A stretch of DNA of 64,000 nucleotides from Virgisporangium aurantiacum (GTDB lineage Bacteria; Actinomycetota; Actinomycetes; Mycobacteriales; Micromonosporaceae), in NCBI RefSeq assembly GCF_016863635.1, contig NZ_BOPG01000013.1, forward strand, positions 62,001 through 126,000, read 5' to 3'. The notes below the pieces were generated by a model. That model saw only the letters and a program-made list of their open reading frames with translations. It was not told where the DNA came from and ran no database searches. The translations under genes and the position numbers were made by a program. Below are positions 18,101 through 24,492 of this stretch, piece after piece. Position 1 is the first letter of the stretch, and the number at the start of each line of letters is the position of its first letter.

Positions 18101-18720
18101 CCATTGTGAACAGTGCTCTCGGTTCCGTCGGCCGTCGCCAGCGCGGCGGCGAGGTCCGGCGGCGGGGTCGCCTCGTCGAGCAGCGCGAGCGCGGAGTCCA
18201 GCACCACGCCGGCCGCGCCACCGGCGACCGCTGCCGCCGCCGTGTGCGGGCCGATCCCGCCCCACGCCCAGACGGGGACCGGCACGGCGCCGAGCACCTG
18301 CTGCAGCAGCACGAACGTGGTCAGCCCGCCGACGCGTCCACCGGCCTCGCTCCCCCGGGCGAGCAGCCCGTCCGCGCCGGCCGCGACCGCGGCGACGGCC
18401 TGGTCGACGTCGGTCACCTCGACGAGCACGGTGCGGCCCTGACCGAACGCGGAGATCCGGTCGGCCAGCCCGTGCGGGACGACGAGCAGGTCCACCGACT
18501 CCGGCAGGTCCCCGATCAGCGCGGCCGGCACGTCGACGCCCAGCCGCACGCCGAACGTCCCCGGCACCCACCGGACGGCCCGGGCCAGTTCCTCCTCGGC
18601 GCGGCGATCATGCCGGCTCAGGTCGAGCACTCCGGTGACACCGGCCGCGCGCATGGCCGCCACCAGGCGCGCGTCCGGCAGACCGAACGGAGTCACGCCA
18701 ACAATCGTTCCCACCGCCAC
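12130..18720 (-). CDS. Iterative type I PKS, ER(2x NPD-like)-KS-AT-ACP-KR
   Basis: This 2196-residue protein opens with two nitronate-monooxygenase-like TIM barrels. The first, at about 1-190, keeps RGSEAGGRVG. The second, at about 265-600, has PVIQGAMTRVSD and EGAECGGHIGP and resembles the PfaD enoyl reductase of PUFA synthases. Then come KS (about 637-1080; Cys827 in DAACASS, His962, GHTKCAAG), AT (about 1168-1460; Ser1260 in GHSYGE, CAFHSP suggesting malonyl use), one ACP (about 1630-1705; Ser1665 in LSVDSIKRTEI) and KR (about 1925-2150; GGARGIT, Ser in LFGSIAS, Tyr2112 in YAAAN). PUFA synthases normally carry several tandem ACPs, so a single one is unusual. The GTG start follows GAGGGAGG. 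It is the first gene of the operon. Confidence 0.9.
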   Translation of the reverse strand: MAVGTIVGVTPFGLPDARLVAAMRAAGVTGVLDLSRHDRRAEEELARAVRWVPGTFGVRLGVDVPAALIGDLPESVDLLVVPHGLADRISAFGQGRTVLVEVTDVDQAVAAVAAGADGLLARGSEAGGRVGGLTTFVLLQQVLGAVPVPVWAWGGIGPHTAAAAVAGGAAGVVLDSALALLDEATPPPDLAAALATADGTESTVHNGERVWRPRGAVRELPAGQDVFLAAAFARDHGTVASAVRAVETAIAAATGPHANAALEPAAPFARRLGLRLPVIQGAMTRVSDRPALAAAVAAAGGLPCVALSLADGESSRTLLGDTARKVNGKPWAAGILGFAPEDVRTAQLDAIRATRPTAVIIAGGRPSQAAALEDVGIAVFLHVPSPGLLRQFLDAGARRFVFEGAECGGHIGPRSSFCLWQAQIAILVDWLDANPGTEVEAIFAGGIHDARSAAMVAAATAPLTARGAGVGLLMGTAYLFTEEAVDTGAIGATFQRELRGARSTAVLETAPGHLTRCVETPYADEFSETRERLRAAGTPDREVWEELERLNLGRLRIASKGIRRDGTRLVRVDETVQRDEGLFMAGQVAVLRDKVTTVEDLHAQVTSGAKAWLASRAAALPVAAPPSTVDAAAPQPLDVAIVGLAGIFPGAPDTASYWANVLAGVDAVTEVPAERWDPVRHYGEGGDRVPSRWGGFLPRVPFDPFAYGIPPASLASIEPVQLLALEVAARALADAGYAAPPGGDGRPFDRSRTSVIFGAESGGELSNAAMMRAALPGYLAEVPAALTAQLPTFTEDTFPGVLANVIAGRIANRLDLGGSNYTVDAACASSLAALDAACRELVAGTADMVLCGGADTHNGVYDFRLFGSVGALSPTGRSRPFDHAADGIALGEGVGCLVLKRLADARRDGDRVYAVIRGIGSASDGRARGLTAPRPEGQRLALMRAYAQARISPADVGLVEAHGTGTAVGDRTELATLTTVFAGAAPGSVALGSVKSQIGHTKCAAGVAGVIKAALAVHVGVRPPTAHLSRPNEEWTPGESPFAFDHTARPWPAPAGGRAAAVSGFGFGGTNFHAVLTDAGEAPPRHGHDAWPAELFLFAAAADVAWLRGLAGARPAARLRDLARSAAVRFDRAAGPAVAAVVASTVDELVAELDGIAVAAPVSERPPVALLFPGQGSQRVGMLAPLLVAFPELQDLVDAGSGWGAALYPGAAFDPDAERRQRDLLRDTRHAQPALGAAGLAAQRFLAMAGVAPDMLAGHSYGELAALAAAGAVPVADLAALSAERAAAILAATGADPGTMAAVAADAETVFEALTGVPGVVVANLNSPRQVVVSGPTGAVASAVERLRDKGLSVTPLDVACAFHSPLVAGAGRAFGAAVARVALRAPAVPVWSNRTARPYPGNPAHIAVELAEQIGAPVRFGEQVEAMYAAGARVFVECGPGTVLSGLVGATLEGRPHTVVTFERAGGGLPGALHALGDLATAGVPVRLDRLFRGRDAVDLAVEIAVDTAADLAVAGASSGRAMAGAQPRWTVDGHAVRTADGAFLPGGVSTPTPVHTVGTQPVPPSSDDLIGDYLRTTREFIAAQREVMLAYLGTALDTVPEMGPAPAPVSLPEPAVAIPHQAGPVLDLSTVDLVRRIISDRTGYPVDMIEPDLDLEADLSVDSIKRTEIVGELAAGLAGRLSDTALDDLGRMRTAGAIAEWLDASAQETTSAGESETASPEPADVAAAPERLTVTWAPSPVAGRLADLAGRRIAVSDAGTEVGAELARLLVERCAATVVGPDEPADDLVLLDALGDTMGETAEDPTGEPALLPEWFPALRQAALTGAGLFVVVNDRDPRADGLAGFFRSLRRERPEAIARLVAVEAGRSAATTAGAVLAELAVRDSEPVARLGSERLICVTTPEPLPEGTDAAAAIGLTPQSVLLVVGGARGITSVVARQFAAASGCRVAIAGRTVPAPEPEDPELAAAADLTALRAVLAGRDPSDVDARARAVLARREVARTLDELHRCTRDAWYTPVDVTDAEAVHSLVKHVYARHGRLDGVVFAAGVIEDRLLADKSAESFRRVFATKVDGARNLLGALRDLREGPRFVTLFGSIASVRGSRGQCDYAAANDAMAELGRRWARDTGRRCLTVHWGPWAPSGGGMVTPELAARYARHGVRLIDPVRGATGLLDELAWGDPSLTSVVHTAPGW
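15280..15292. repeat. GTCCAC(A/T)GTGGAC palindrome (one of six perfect copies)
   Basis: This 13-base near-perfect palindrome occurs at 4865-4877, 6995-7007, 8063-8075, 13819-13831, 15280-15292 and 16831-16843. One-mismatch relatives lie at about 10955, 14379 and 62787. Most copies lie inside coding sequence of the PKS operon, in different frames. With this base composition far fewer than one copy would be expected in 64 kb. It behaves like an over-represented genomic word rather than an operator of one gene. Confidence 0.7.
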
Positions 18721-18842
18721 TGTTGGTGACCTCCCTCAAGGCGGCATGCCCCGCGCCGCCGCCATATCCACGCTAGCGCCTTTTGTCCGTTTTGCACCAT
18801 TCCCCATGTCTACCCCCCTCCCGAGTTACGCCCCCATCTCCC

Positions 18843-18920
18843 AGTCGCTCTTGCAGTTGTGGTGCCTGATTGGGGGTTGTTCATCCCGTTTTCGCAGGCA
18901 CCACAACTGCAAGATCGACT
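18843..18920. repeat. Large hairpin: 26-base arms, one mismatch
   Basis: The arms at 18843-18868 and 18895-18920 are complementary over 26 bases with one mismatch, and 19 of these (18850-18868 / 18895-18913) are perfect. The outer core is CTTGCAGTTGTGGTGCCTG. The loop is 26 bases and the outer flank contains AAGATC, like the elements at 19034 and 59342. It lies about 120 bases upstream of the PKS operon. A REP/BIME-type intergenic repeat is the best description. No coding potential is visible. Confidence 0.75.
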
Positions 18921-18996
18921 CCGATAGCAAGTCCGGGCACCAGCGGTGCGGCGATCTTGGGCTCCTGTACACCGTGACCCGGCGGTCGGGTGACTT

Positions 18997-19016
18997 GCGG
19001 GCTTTATCCAGCCCGC
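18997..19016. repeat. Short stem-loop in the PKS upstream region
   Basis: GCGGGCT (18997-19003) pairs with AGCCCGC (19010-19016) across the loop TTATCC. It sits between two larger hairpin repeats in the 440-base non-coding gap. There is no U-run, so termination is uncertain. Apart from these hairpins and the operon's ribosome binding site I see no clear promoter in 18721-19158. Confidence 0.5.
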
Positions 19017-19033
19017 GTGAGGCCTTGGTTTGC

Positions 19034-19083
19034 GGATCTTGGACTCCCGGAGGGGTTATGGCACCTCGTGCAGTCCAAGATCC
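19034..19083. repeat. REP-like hairpin element, copy 1
   Basis: GGATCTTGGACT (19034-19045) and AGTCCAAGATCC (19072-19083) form a perfect 12-base stem around a 26-base loop. A nearly identical element, with the same stem, same loop length and three loop differences, occurs 40 kb away at 59342-59391. The identity continues a few bases outside, with TTTGC before and GGAAA after. Two copies in unrelated gaps identify a dispersed repeat family. Confidence 0.85.
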
Positions 19084-19158
19084 GGAAACGTGCGGCGGAA
19101 CCACGACCACACGGGGGAAGTGGGCACCCGGCGGCGCCGGAGGTGCTGTTATTCAGGG

Positions 19159-19983
19159 GTGGATGACGACGGGCATGTCGAAGTGCCGGAAGACGTCGCG
19201 GATCTGGCGTTCGAGCACGGGCTCGGCACGCCGATCCGGGAGTACCGGTACTCCGGGAACCTGCGGATGTCGGCGCGGGACGTCAACACCGCGATCAACC
19301 CGTGGGTCGCCGCGCTCGGGCCGGTGGTGCTCGTGCTCGCCGCCCTGACGCACGGGTGGGTCTCCTGGGCCGGGCTGGCGCTCGGGTTGCCGCTCAGCAT
19401 CATCTTCGCCCGGCAGGTCTGGGAGCACCGGCGGCGGCTCCGGTTGCGGCGGCTCTACCAGTACAGCGGCGGGCTGGTGATCGTCATGGGTGACCTGCAC
19501 CCCGAGGTGGTCGCCTGGGACGAGGTCGACGACTACGACCACACCGTCGACCACATCGACGGGCACGAGGCCCGGCTGCTCGGCACGCCCGCCGAGCGGA
19601 CCTACCACTCGCATTACATCCTGACCACGGCCCGGGTGCCGGTGGAGATCCACAGCGAGTTCCACGACACCGGCCCGCTCGCCGAGGCGATCGAGGCGGC
19701 CGTGCTGCCCGGGATCATCCGGAGCTACCGGGACCGGTTCGAGGCCGGCGAGGAACTCGAGTTCGGCGACCTCCGGATCGGACCGACCGGGATCGGCACC
19801 GGCCCGACCGGGACCGTGCCGTGGAGCGAGGTCGACCGGATCGAGGTCGAGGACGGCCTGGCCGTGTACCGGATCGGCGTCGACACCCCGGTCATCGAGG
19901 TGGACGCGGACCACCTCGACCACCTGCCGGCCGTCGAGGCGATCCTCACGGAGGCCAGCAGTCAGGAGGACGCGTCGAGGTAG
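19159..19983 (+). CDS. Membrane-anchored protein, DUF6585-like
   Basis: This 274-residue protein has two adjacent membrane segments at about residues 45-90 (VAALGPVVLVLAALT and a second around GLALGLPLSIIFA). A soluble region rich in beta-strand and Asp/His follows, containing GLVIVMGDLHPEVVAWDEVD and the PH-like block TVPWSEVDRIEVEDG. The layout matches proteins annotated as DUF6585, whose function is unknown. The GTG at 19159 is chosen as the first start after the hairpin repeats. A GTG at 19183 is an alternative, and the ribosome binding site is weak either way. The 3' end overlaps the convergent WYL regulator by 22 bases. Confidence 0.65.
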   Translation: MDDDGHVEVPEDVADLAFEHGLGTPIREYRYSGNLRMSARDVNTAINPWVAALGPVVLVLAALTHGWVSWAGLALGLPLSIIFARQVWEHRRRLRLRRLYQYSGGLVIVMGDLHPEVVAWDEVDDYDHTVDHIDGHEARLLGTPAERTYHSHYILTTARVPVEIHSEFHDTGPLAEAIEAAVLPGIIRSYRDRFEAGEELEFGDLRIGPTGIGTGPTGTVPWSEVDRIEVEDGLAVYRIGVDTPVIEVDADHLDHLPAVEAILTEASSQEDASR

Positions 19984-20924
19984 CGCTGCGCGCGCTCGCG
20001 CAGGAACGCGCGCAACTCGGGCGGTTCGAGCACGGTGAACGGCACCTCGAACCCGCTCAGGTACGTGGCCAGGTCGGGCAGCGAGTCGTAGCCGGTCACC
20101 AGTTCGCACGTCCCGTCACCCAGATCCGTGACCCGGCCCGAGGTCGGCGTGGTGCGCTCGGCCACGACGGACGCCGGCGCCCGCAGGATGACGCGCACCT
20201 TGTACGGCCACGGCGCGGACACCGTGCCGCGCAGCACGTGGGCGGCCGCGTCGCCGCCGGGTGGCTCGCGCGGGACGAACCGCGCACGGGGACCGGCCGG
20301 GGTGGGCGGCAGCGTGATCCGGTCGGCGCGGAACGTGCGCCAGTCGCGCCGGTCGGTGTCCCAGGCGAGGAGGTACCAACGGCGACCGGTGTAGACGAGC
20401 GTGTGTGGCTCGACGTCGCGCTCGCTGACCGTGCCGTCGTGGCTCGCGTACCCGAAGCGCAGCCGCTCGCTGTTGTGAGCAGCGGCCGCAACCGTGGACA
20501 GTGTTTCCATATCCACCCGCGGCCCGCCGCCGGCTGCCGAGACCGTGGCCGTGCGCAGCGCGTCCACCCGGGGCCGCAACCGGGACGGAAGCGTGCGTTC
20601 GAGCTTGGTGAGCGCGCGCAACGAGACGTCTTCGATGCCGGTGACGGTGCCGGCCGCCGCCGCGCGCAGGCCGACCACGACCGCGACCGCCTCGTCGTCG
20701 TCGAGCAGCAGCGGCGGCATCGCGTTGCCGGATCCGAGCCGGTAACCACCGGCCGGACCGGTGGTCGAGTCGACCTGGTAGCCCAGTTGGCGCAGCTTGT
20801 CGACGTCGTTACGCACGGTTCGGGTGGTCACCTCGAGGCGGGACGCGAGGTCGGCGCCCGACCACTCCCGCCGCTGCTGCAGCAGGGACAGGAGCCGGAG
20901 CAGGCGAACCGAGGTCTCCAACAT
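19962..20924 (-). CDS. YafY-type HTH/WYL-domain transcriptional regulator
   Basis: This is a 320-residue DeoR-like regulator. The N-terminal helix-turn-helix at about 1-60 includes GADLASRLEVTTRTVRNDVD. The WYL domain at about 140-210 includes EPHTLVYTGRRWYLLAWD, and a WCX-type C-terminal domain follows. WYL domains bind nucleic acid or nucleotide ligands in several regulators. It is divergent from a VOC protein and a YdeI-like protein, an arrangement repeated in many actinomycetes. A TGATT-C-AATCA palindrome between them is a candidate site. It starts at an ATG at 20924 directly beside that palindrome. Confidence 0.88.
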   Translation of the reverse strand: MLETSVRLLRLLSLLQQRREWSGADLASRLEVTTRTVRNDVDKLRQLGYQVDSTTGPAGGYRLGSGNAMPPLLLDDDEAVAVVVGLRAAAAGTVTGIEDVSLRALTKLERTLPSRLRPRVDALRTATVSAAGGGPRVDMETLSTVAAAAHNSERLRFGYASHDGTVSERDVEPHTLVYTGRRWYLLAWDTDRRDWRTFRADRITLPPTPAGPRARFVPREPPGGDAAAHVLRGTVSAPWPYKVRVILRAPASVVAERTTPTSGRVTDLGDGTCELVTGYDSLPDLATYLSGFEVPFTVLEPPELRAFLRERAQRYLDASS

Positions 20925-20929
20925 TCTGT

Positions 20930-20940
20930 TGATTCAATCA
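20930..20940. promoter_or_regulatory. Palindrome TGATT-C-AATCA in the WYL/VOC divergent promoter
   Basis: This is a perfect 11-base palindrome 6 bases upstream of the WYL regulator start and about 50 bases upstream of the VOC gene. The AT-rich stretch 20925-20960 also holds plausible -35/-10 hexamers for both directions. It is a candidate autoregulatory operator, supported by position and symmetry only. Confidence 0.45.
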
Positions 20941-20987
20941 GATGTTGAGGAACCTAATCTTCCGCAACCCCTCCTACCGTTGTCCAC

Positions 20988-21383
20988 ATGAGCGAACTGA
21001 GGGGTTTGGCGAACATCTCCTACTGGGCCGACGACTGGGCCGCCGCCCGGGCCTGGTACAGCGAACTGATCGGCGCCGAGCCGTACTTCCTGCGCGACGG
21101 CTACGCCGAATGGCGGTTGGGCGACGACCTCGACGAACTCGGGCTTGTGGACAACCGCTACCGCCCGGCCGGTACGAACAAGGGACCGGGCGGTGTGATC
21201 GCGTACTGGCACGTGGACGACGTCCACGGCATGTTCGAGCGGCTCCTGACGATGGGTGCCACCGAGCACGAGCGCCCGCAGGACCGCGGCCAGGGATTCG
21301 TGACCGCGACCGTCGTCGACCCGTTCGGGAACCTGCTCGGCGTCATGTACAACCCGCACTACGTGGAGGTGCAGGGAAAATGA
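20988..21383 (+). CDS. VOC family (glyoxalase/bleomycin-resistance-like) protein
   Basis: This 131-residue protein is a single vicinal-oxygen-chelate domain. Motifs include ANISYWADDWAAARAWYSEL at the start, YWHVDDVHGMFERLLTMGA in the second half, and the terminal VVDPFGNLLGVMYNPHY. The conserved late Glu is replaced by the GVMYNP region, so metal binding should be checked before assigning an enzyme activity. Stand-alone VOC proteins often bind or modify small toxic molecules. It is divergent from the WYL regulator, which probably controls it. It overlaps the following gene by ATGA, forming a two-gene operon. Confidence 0.85.
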   Translation: MSELRGLANISYWADDWAAARAWYSELIGAEPYFLRDGYAEWRLGDDLDELGLVDNRYRPAGTNKGPGGVIAYWHVDDVHGMFERLLTMGATEHERPQDRGQGFVTATVVDPFGNLLGVMYNPHYVEVQGK

Positions 21384-21919
21384 TGACGTTCGCCGACACC
21401 GACGAGTTCGACACCTGGCTGGGCGAGAACGCGGGGCAGCAGAAGGAGGTCTGGGTCGTGGTCGCCCGCAAGGGCACCCCGGGGCTGACCGCCACCGAGG
21501 CCGGCGACGTCGCGATCTGCCACGGTTGGATCGACAGCCACCGCCGCCGCCTCGACGGAAAGCGCTTTCTTCAACGGTATTCGCCGCGCCGGCCGCGCAG
21601 CCCGTGGTCGCAGGTGAACGTCGAGCGGGTCGGTGTGCTCGATGCCGCCGGCCGGATGCGCCCGGGCGGGCACGCCGAGGTGGCGGCCGCCCAGGCCGAC
21701 GGCCGCTGGGCCGCGGCATACGCACCGCAGCGCTCCGCGCCCGTCCCCGACGATCTTCTCGCCGAACTGGAGCACGACCGGCGGGCCAGGGCCGCGTTCG
21801 ACGGCCTCGGCCGGAGCGAGCGGTACGCCGTTTTCCTGCCGCTGCTCAAGGCGCGCACGCCGGCGGCCCGTGCCGTCGCGCGCCGCCGGGCCGTCGCGCT
21901 GCTCGCCAACGGCAGCTGA
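21380..21919 (+). CDS. YdeI/OmpD-associated family protein
   Basis: This 179-residue protein matches the YdeI family, with WVVVARKGTPGLTATEAGDV, ICHGWIDSHRRRLDG, QRYSPRRPRSPWSQVN and a C-terminal segment with RSERYAVFLPLLKARTPAAR. E. coli YdeI is linked to stress and antimicrobial-peptide resistance, but the biochemical role is unknown. The ATG overlaps the VOC stop, so both are translated together under the presumed WYL regulator. The gene runs straight into a tandem-repeat region after its stop. Confidence 0.85.
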   Translation: MMTFADTDEFDTWLGENAGQQKEVWVVVARKGTPGLTATEAGDVAICHGWIDSHRRRLDGKRFLQRYSPRRPRSPWSQVNVERVGVLDAAGRMRPGGHAEVAAAQADGRWAAAYAPQRSAPVPDDLLAELEHDRRARAAFDGLGRSERYAVFLPLLKARTPAARAVARRRAVALLANGS

Positions 21920-21921
21920 GC

Positions 21922-22075
21922 CAGCGACCGCCGGGCCACCGGCCGCCGGGCCACCGGCCAACCGACGCCACCGGCCACCGGCCAACCGACGCCAACGGCC
22001 ACCGGCCAACGACGCCAACGGCCACCGGCCAACGACGCCACCGGCCGCCGGGCCGACGCCGGGCCGCACGGCCGT
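21922..22075. repeat. Degenerate GC-rich tandem repeat between ydeI-like and oxidoreductase genes
   Basis: A unit of about 23 bases, CGACGCCAACGGCCACCGGCC with small changes, repeats roughly five times, with partial GGCCACCGGCCGCC units at both ends. It fills the gap between two convergent genes. Both strands can fold into GGCC-rich stems, so it may also end transcription. I see no open reading frame with family similarity inside. Confidence 0.75.
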
Positions 22076-22100
22076 CGCGCTTGCTGCCAACGACGCCTTG

Positions 22101-23087
22101 CTAGCGGGAAGCGAGAAGCACGACCTTCGCCCGGGCGTGCTCCTCCTCCAGGTAGCGGATCGCCGCCGGCGCCTCGTCCAGCGGATAGGACCGGTCGATC
22201 ACGGGGGCGACCGTGCCCGCCTCGATGAGCTTGGTGAGCGCGTCGAACCGGTCGCGGGTGGGCTTCGGCTGCGGGGCGATGATGCGGGTGCGGCCGAACT
22301 TCGCGGCAAGCGCTCCCCGCACGAACAGGGCCATCGGGCCGACGAGGCTGCCGCCGGTGGAGACGCCGCCGCCGGACAGGATGATCGTCCCGTCGTCGGC
22401 GAGGCACCGGCGCAATTCCTTGAGCGAGCGGTTGCCGACCAGGTCGAAGACGACGTCGTAGCGCCGTTCGGTGAAGTCGCGCTTCGTGTAGTCGACGACG
22501 TGGTCGGCGCCGAGGCTCGTGACGAGGTCGACGTTGCGGGGGCTGCACACCGCGGTCACCTCGGCGGCAAGCGCTTTCCCGACCTGCACCGCGAACGTGC
22601 CGACGCCGCCGGACGCACCGTTGACCAGCAACCGTTGGCCGGGTTGGATCCGCGCCTCGTCGAGCAGGCACACCAACGCCGTGTTGCCCGCCAGTGGCAC
22701 CGCGGCGGCCTGCTCGTAATTCACATTCGACGGCATCAGCCCGACGACGTCCTGCGGTGCGCACACGTACTCGGCGAACGCGCCGTTGACCTCGCCGTAG
22801 ACGTCGTCGCCCACCGCGATACCGGTGACGTCCGCACCGACCGCGACCACCCGGCCGGCGAAGTCGGTGCCGAGGACGCGGTTCCGCGGCCCGCGCAGCG
22901 GCATGTCGGACGTCGTGAGGCGGGCGATGTACGGGTCGCCGCGCATGATGTGCCAGTCGCGGGCGTTCACGGACGCGGCCCGCGTCTCGACGAGGACGTC
23001 GTCCGGCCCCGGGGTCGGCGTCGCCGTCTCGCCGTACCGGAGCGCCGTCGCCGGTGCGCCGTAACCGTTCTGGAGAATCGCCTTCAT
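22101..23087 (-). CDS. NAD(P)-dependent zinc-independent quinone oxidoreductase (MDR family)
   Basis: This is a 328-residue medium-chain dehydrogenase/reductase. The N-terminal GroES-like fold carries MKAILQNGYGAPATALRY and GTDFAGRVVAVGADVT. The Rossmann segment reads LLVNGASGGVGTFAVQVGKA, and YDVVFDLVGNRSL follows. There is no structural zinc cysteine cluster, which fits the quinone oxidoreductase/RTN4IP1-like subgroup. The ATG at 23087 overlaps the stop of the upstream membrane-protein gene as ATGA and follows AAGGTGG. The pair may handle quinones or unsaturated carbonyls at the membrane. The substrate is unknown. Confidence 0.87.
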   Translation of the reverse strand: MKAILQNGYGAPATALRYGETATPTPGPDDVLVETRAASVNARDWHIMRGDPYIARLTTSDMPLRGPRNRVLGTDFAGRVVAVGADVTGIAVGDDVYGEVNGAFAEYVCAPQDVVGLMPSNVNYEQAAAVPLAGNTALVCLLDEARIQPGQRLLVNGASGGVGTFAVQVGKALAAEVTAVCSPRNVDLVTSLGADHVVDYTKRDFTERRYDVVFDLVGNRSLKELRRCLADDGTIILSGGGVSTGGSLVGPMALFVRGALAAKFGRTRIIAPQPKPTRDRFDALTKLIEAGTVAPVIDRSYPLDEAPAAIRYLEEEHARAKVVLLASR

Positions 23088-23722
23088 CGCACTGCCACCT
23101 TCCGATAGACGAACGTGGGACGGCGGATGACGTACTCGGCCACCGCCAGGTTGATCAGCCAGCCGGCGAGCATCGCGACCGCCTTGCCCGTCCGGTCGAC
23201 CGGGCCGAGGGCGGCGATCCAGACGCCATGGGTGAACGCCTGCGTGCCGGCGCCGAGGCCGATCGCGTAGCCGCGGATCATCCACGCCCGGTGCCCCGTG
23301 AAGTCGCGCCGCCGCACCGCGATCAGCCCGATGACGATGGCCGCGGCCATCGCCGTCCCGAAGACGAGCCGGAACGCGGTCACCAGGTCGCCGACGTCGG
23401 CGGGCCGCGGGTAGAAGACCGTGAGCCAGAGCCCGGAGAGCGCGGCGCCCAGCCCGGCCGGCACCAGCACCCGGCCGTTGACCCGGTGCCACCGCGGGCG
23501 CCGAAGGCCCCGACCCAGAAACTGGAACGCGCCGGCCACGCAGAACACGGTGACCGTGACGATGTGCACCACCACGGGCACCGGATCGGCGAAGAATCGG
23601 GCGTTGTCCGGGGTGACCGCCGCACCGACGGACAGTTGCGAGACCCGGAACGCGCCGGCGACCACCGGTATGGCGCTCAGCAGGAGCAGCCCGGTCGGGG
23701 CGAGCCAGCGTCGAGATGTCAT
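23084..23722 (-). CDS. DUF2306-like integral membrane protein
   Basis: This 212-residue protein is mostly hydrophobic, with about six to seven helices. Family-like motifs are HIVTVTVFCVAGAFQF, RWHRVNGRVLVPAGL, RRDFTGHRAWMIRGYAIGLG and AGTQAFTHGVW, with several membrane histidines. These resemble DUF2306 proteins, whose role is unknown. The ATG at 23722 is the first in-frame start giving a normal N-terminal membrane protein. It is coupled to the quinone oxidoreductase gene. An electron-transfer partnership is suggested by that coupling only. Confidence 0.75.
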   Translation of the reverse strand: MTSRRWLAPTGLLLLSAIPVVAGAFRVSQLSVGAAVTPDNARFFADPVPVVVHIVTVTVFCVAGAFQFLGRGLRRPRWHRVNGRVLVPAGLGAALSGLWLTVFYPRPADVGDLVTAFRLVFGTAMAAAIVIGLIAVRRRDFTGHRAWMIRGYAIGLGAGTQAFTHGVWIAALGPVDRTGKAVAMLAGWLINLAVAEYVIRRPTFVYRKVAVR

Positions 23723-23829
23723 GCCGTCGATGGTTCCGGCGCGAGGCCCGCCGGACATCGGAGCGGAGGCCGGCCGCGTCCCCGTCCAAAGACCGGCCGG
23801 GCTCCCGTACTTTCGGCGGAGTCTAAAAC

Positions 23830-24492
23830 CTAGAGAGAAGGGCGGACGCGATTCGTCTCGTACGCCCACATCGCGACCTCGACGCGGTTCCGCGCCGCCA
23901 GCTTCGCCATCAGGCTCGCGATGTGCGTCTTCACCGTGCTCAGCGTGATGTACAGCTCGGCGGCGATCTCGTTGTTGGTGCGGCCGCGGGCGACCGCCGC
24001 GAGCACCTGCTCCTCGCGGTCCGTCAGCGGATCGACCGGCTGGCGCACAGGCCCGACCGGCCCCGCGTTCGCGAACGCGGTGAGCAGGCGGGTGGTGACG
24101 CTGGGCGCGATCAGCGCGTCGCCGTTCGCGGCCGCGTGCACGGCCTGGGCCAGGAGCGCGGGGCCGGCGTCCTTGAGCAGGAAGCCGCGGGCGCCGGCGC
24201 GCAGCGCCGCGTAGACGTACTCGTCGAGGTCGAACGTGGTGATGACGACGACGGCCAGCGGGTCGGGCACGTCCGGACCCGCCACGGCCCGGGTGGCACC
24301 GATGCCGTCGAGGACGGGCATGCGGATATCGAACAGGCACACGTCGGGGCGCAGGCGCCGGGCGAGGTCGACGGCCCGCCGCCCGTCGGCCGCCTCGCCG
24401 ACGACCTCGATGTCCGGCTGGGCGTTCAGGATCATCGTCAGGCCGGTGCGGACGATTTCCTGGTCGTCCGCCACGATCACGCGCACGGTCAC
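23830..24492 (-). CDS. NarL/FixJ-family response regulator
   Basis: This 220-residue regulator has a receiver domain at about 1-120, with VIVADDQEIVRTGL and phospho-acceptor Asp in CLFDIRMPVLDG. A LuxR helix-turn-helix at about 150-215 reads LTDREEQVLAAVARGRTNNE and STVKTHIASLMAKL. The GTG at 24492 overlaps the stop of the histidine kinase gene as GTGA, so the kinase and regulator form a coupled pair. A downstream target is not evident. The membrane protein/oxidoreductase pair lies next on the same strand after a 107-base gap and may be one. Confidence 0.9.
   Translation of the reverse strand: MTVRVIVADDQEIVRTGLTMILNAQPDIEVVGEAADGRRAVDLARRLRPDVCLFDIRMPVLDGIGATRAVAGPDVPDPLAVVVITTFDLDEYVYAALRAGARGFLLKDAGPALLAQAVHAAANGDALIAPSVTTRLLTAFANAGPVGPVRQPVDPLTDREEQVLAAVARGRTNNEIAAELYITLSTVKTHIASLMAKLAARNRVEVAMWAYETNRVRPSL

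Noticed and set aside
7868..18729. Very long plus-strand open frames (about 1,500 and 2,190 codons) opposite the PKS genes
   Set aside because: They lack family motifs, are rich in Arg/Gly/His/Pro as expected of GC-rich antisense frames, and lie exactly opposite proteins with full catalytic motifs.
18721..19158. Insertion sequence upstream of the PKS
   Set aside because: Hairpins are present, but there is no transposase frame and no target-site duplication.
21922..22075. CRISPR-like repeat
   Set aside because: Direct tandem units without unique spacers and no cas genes.
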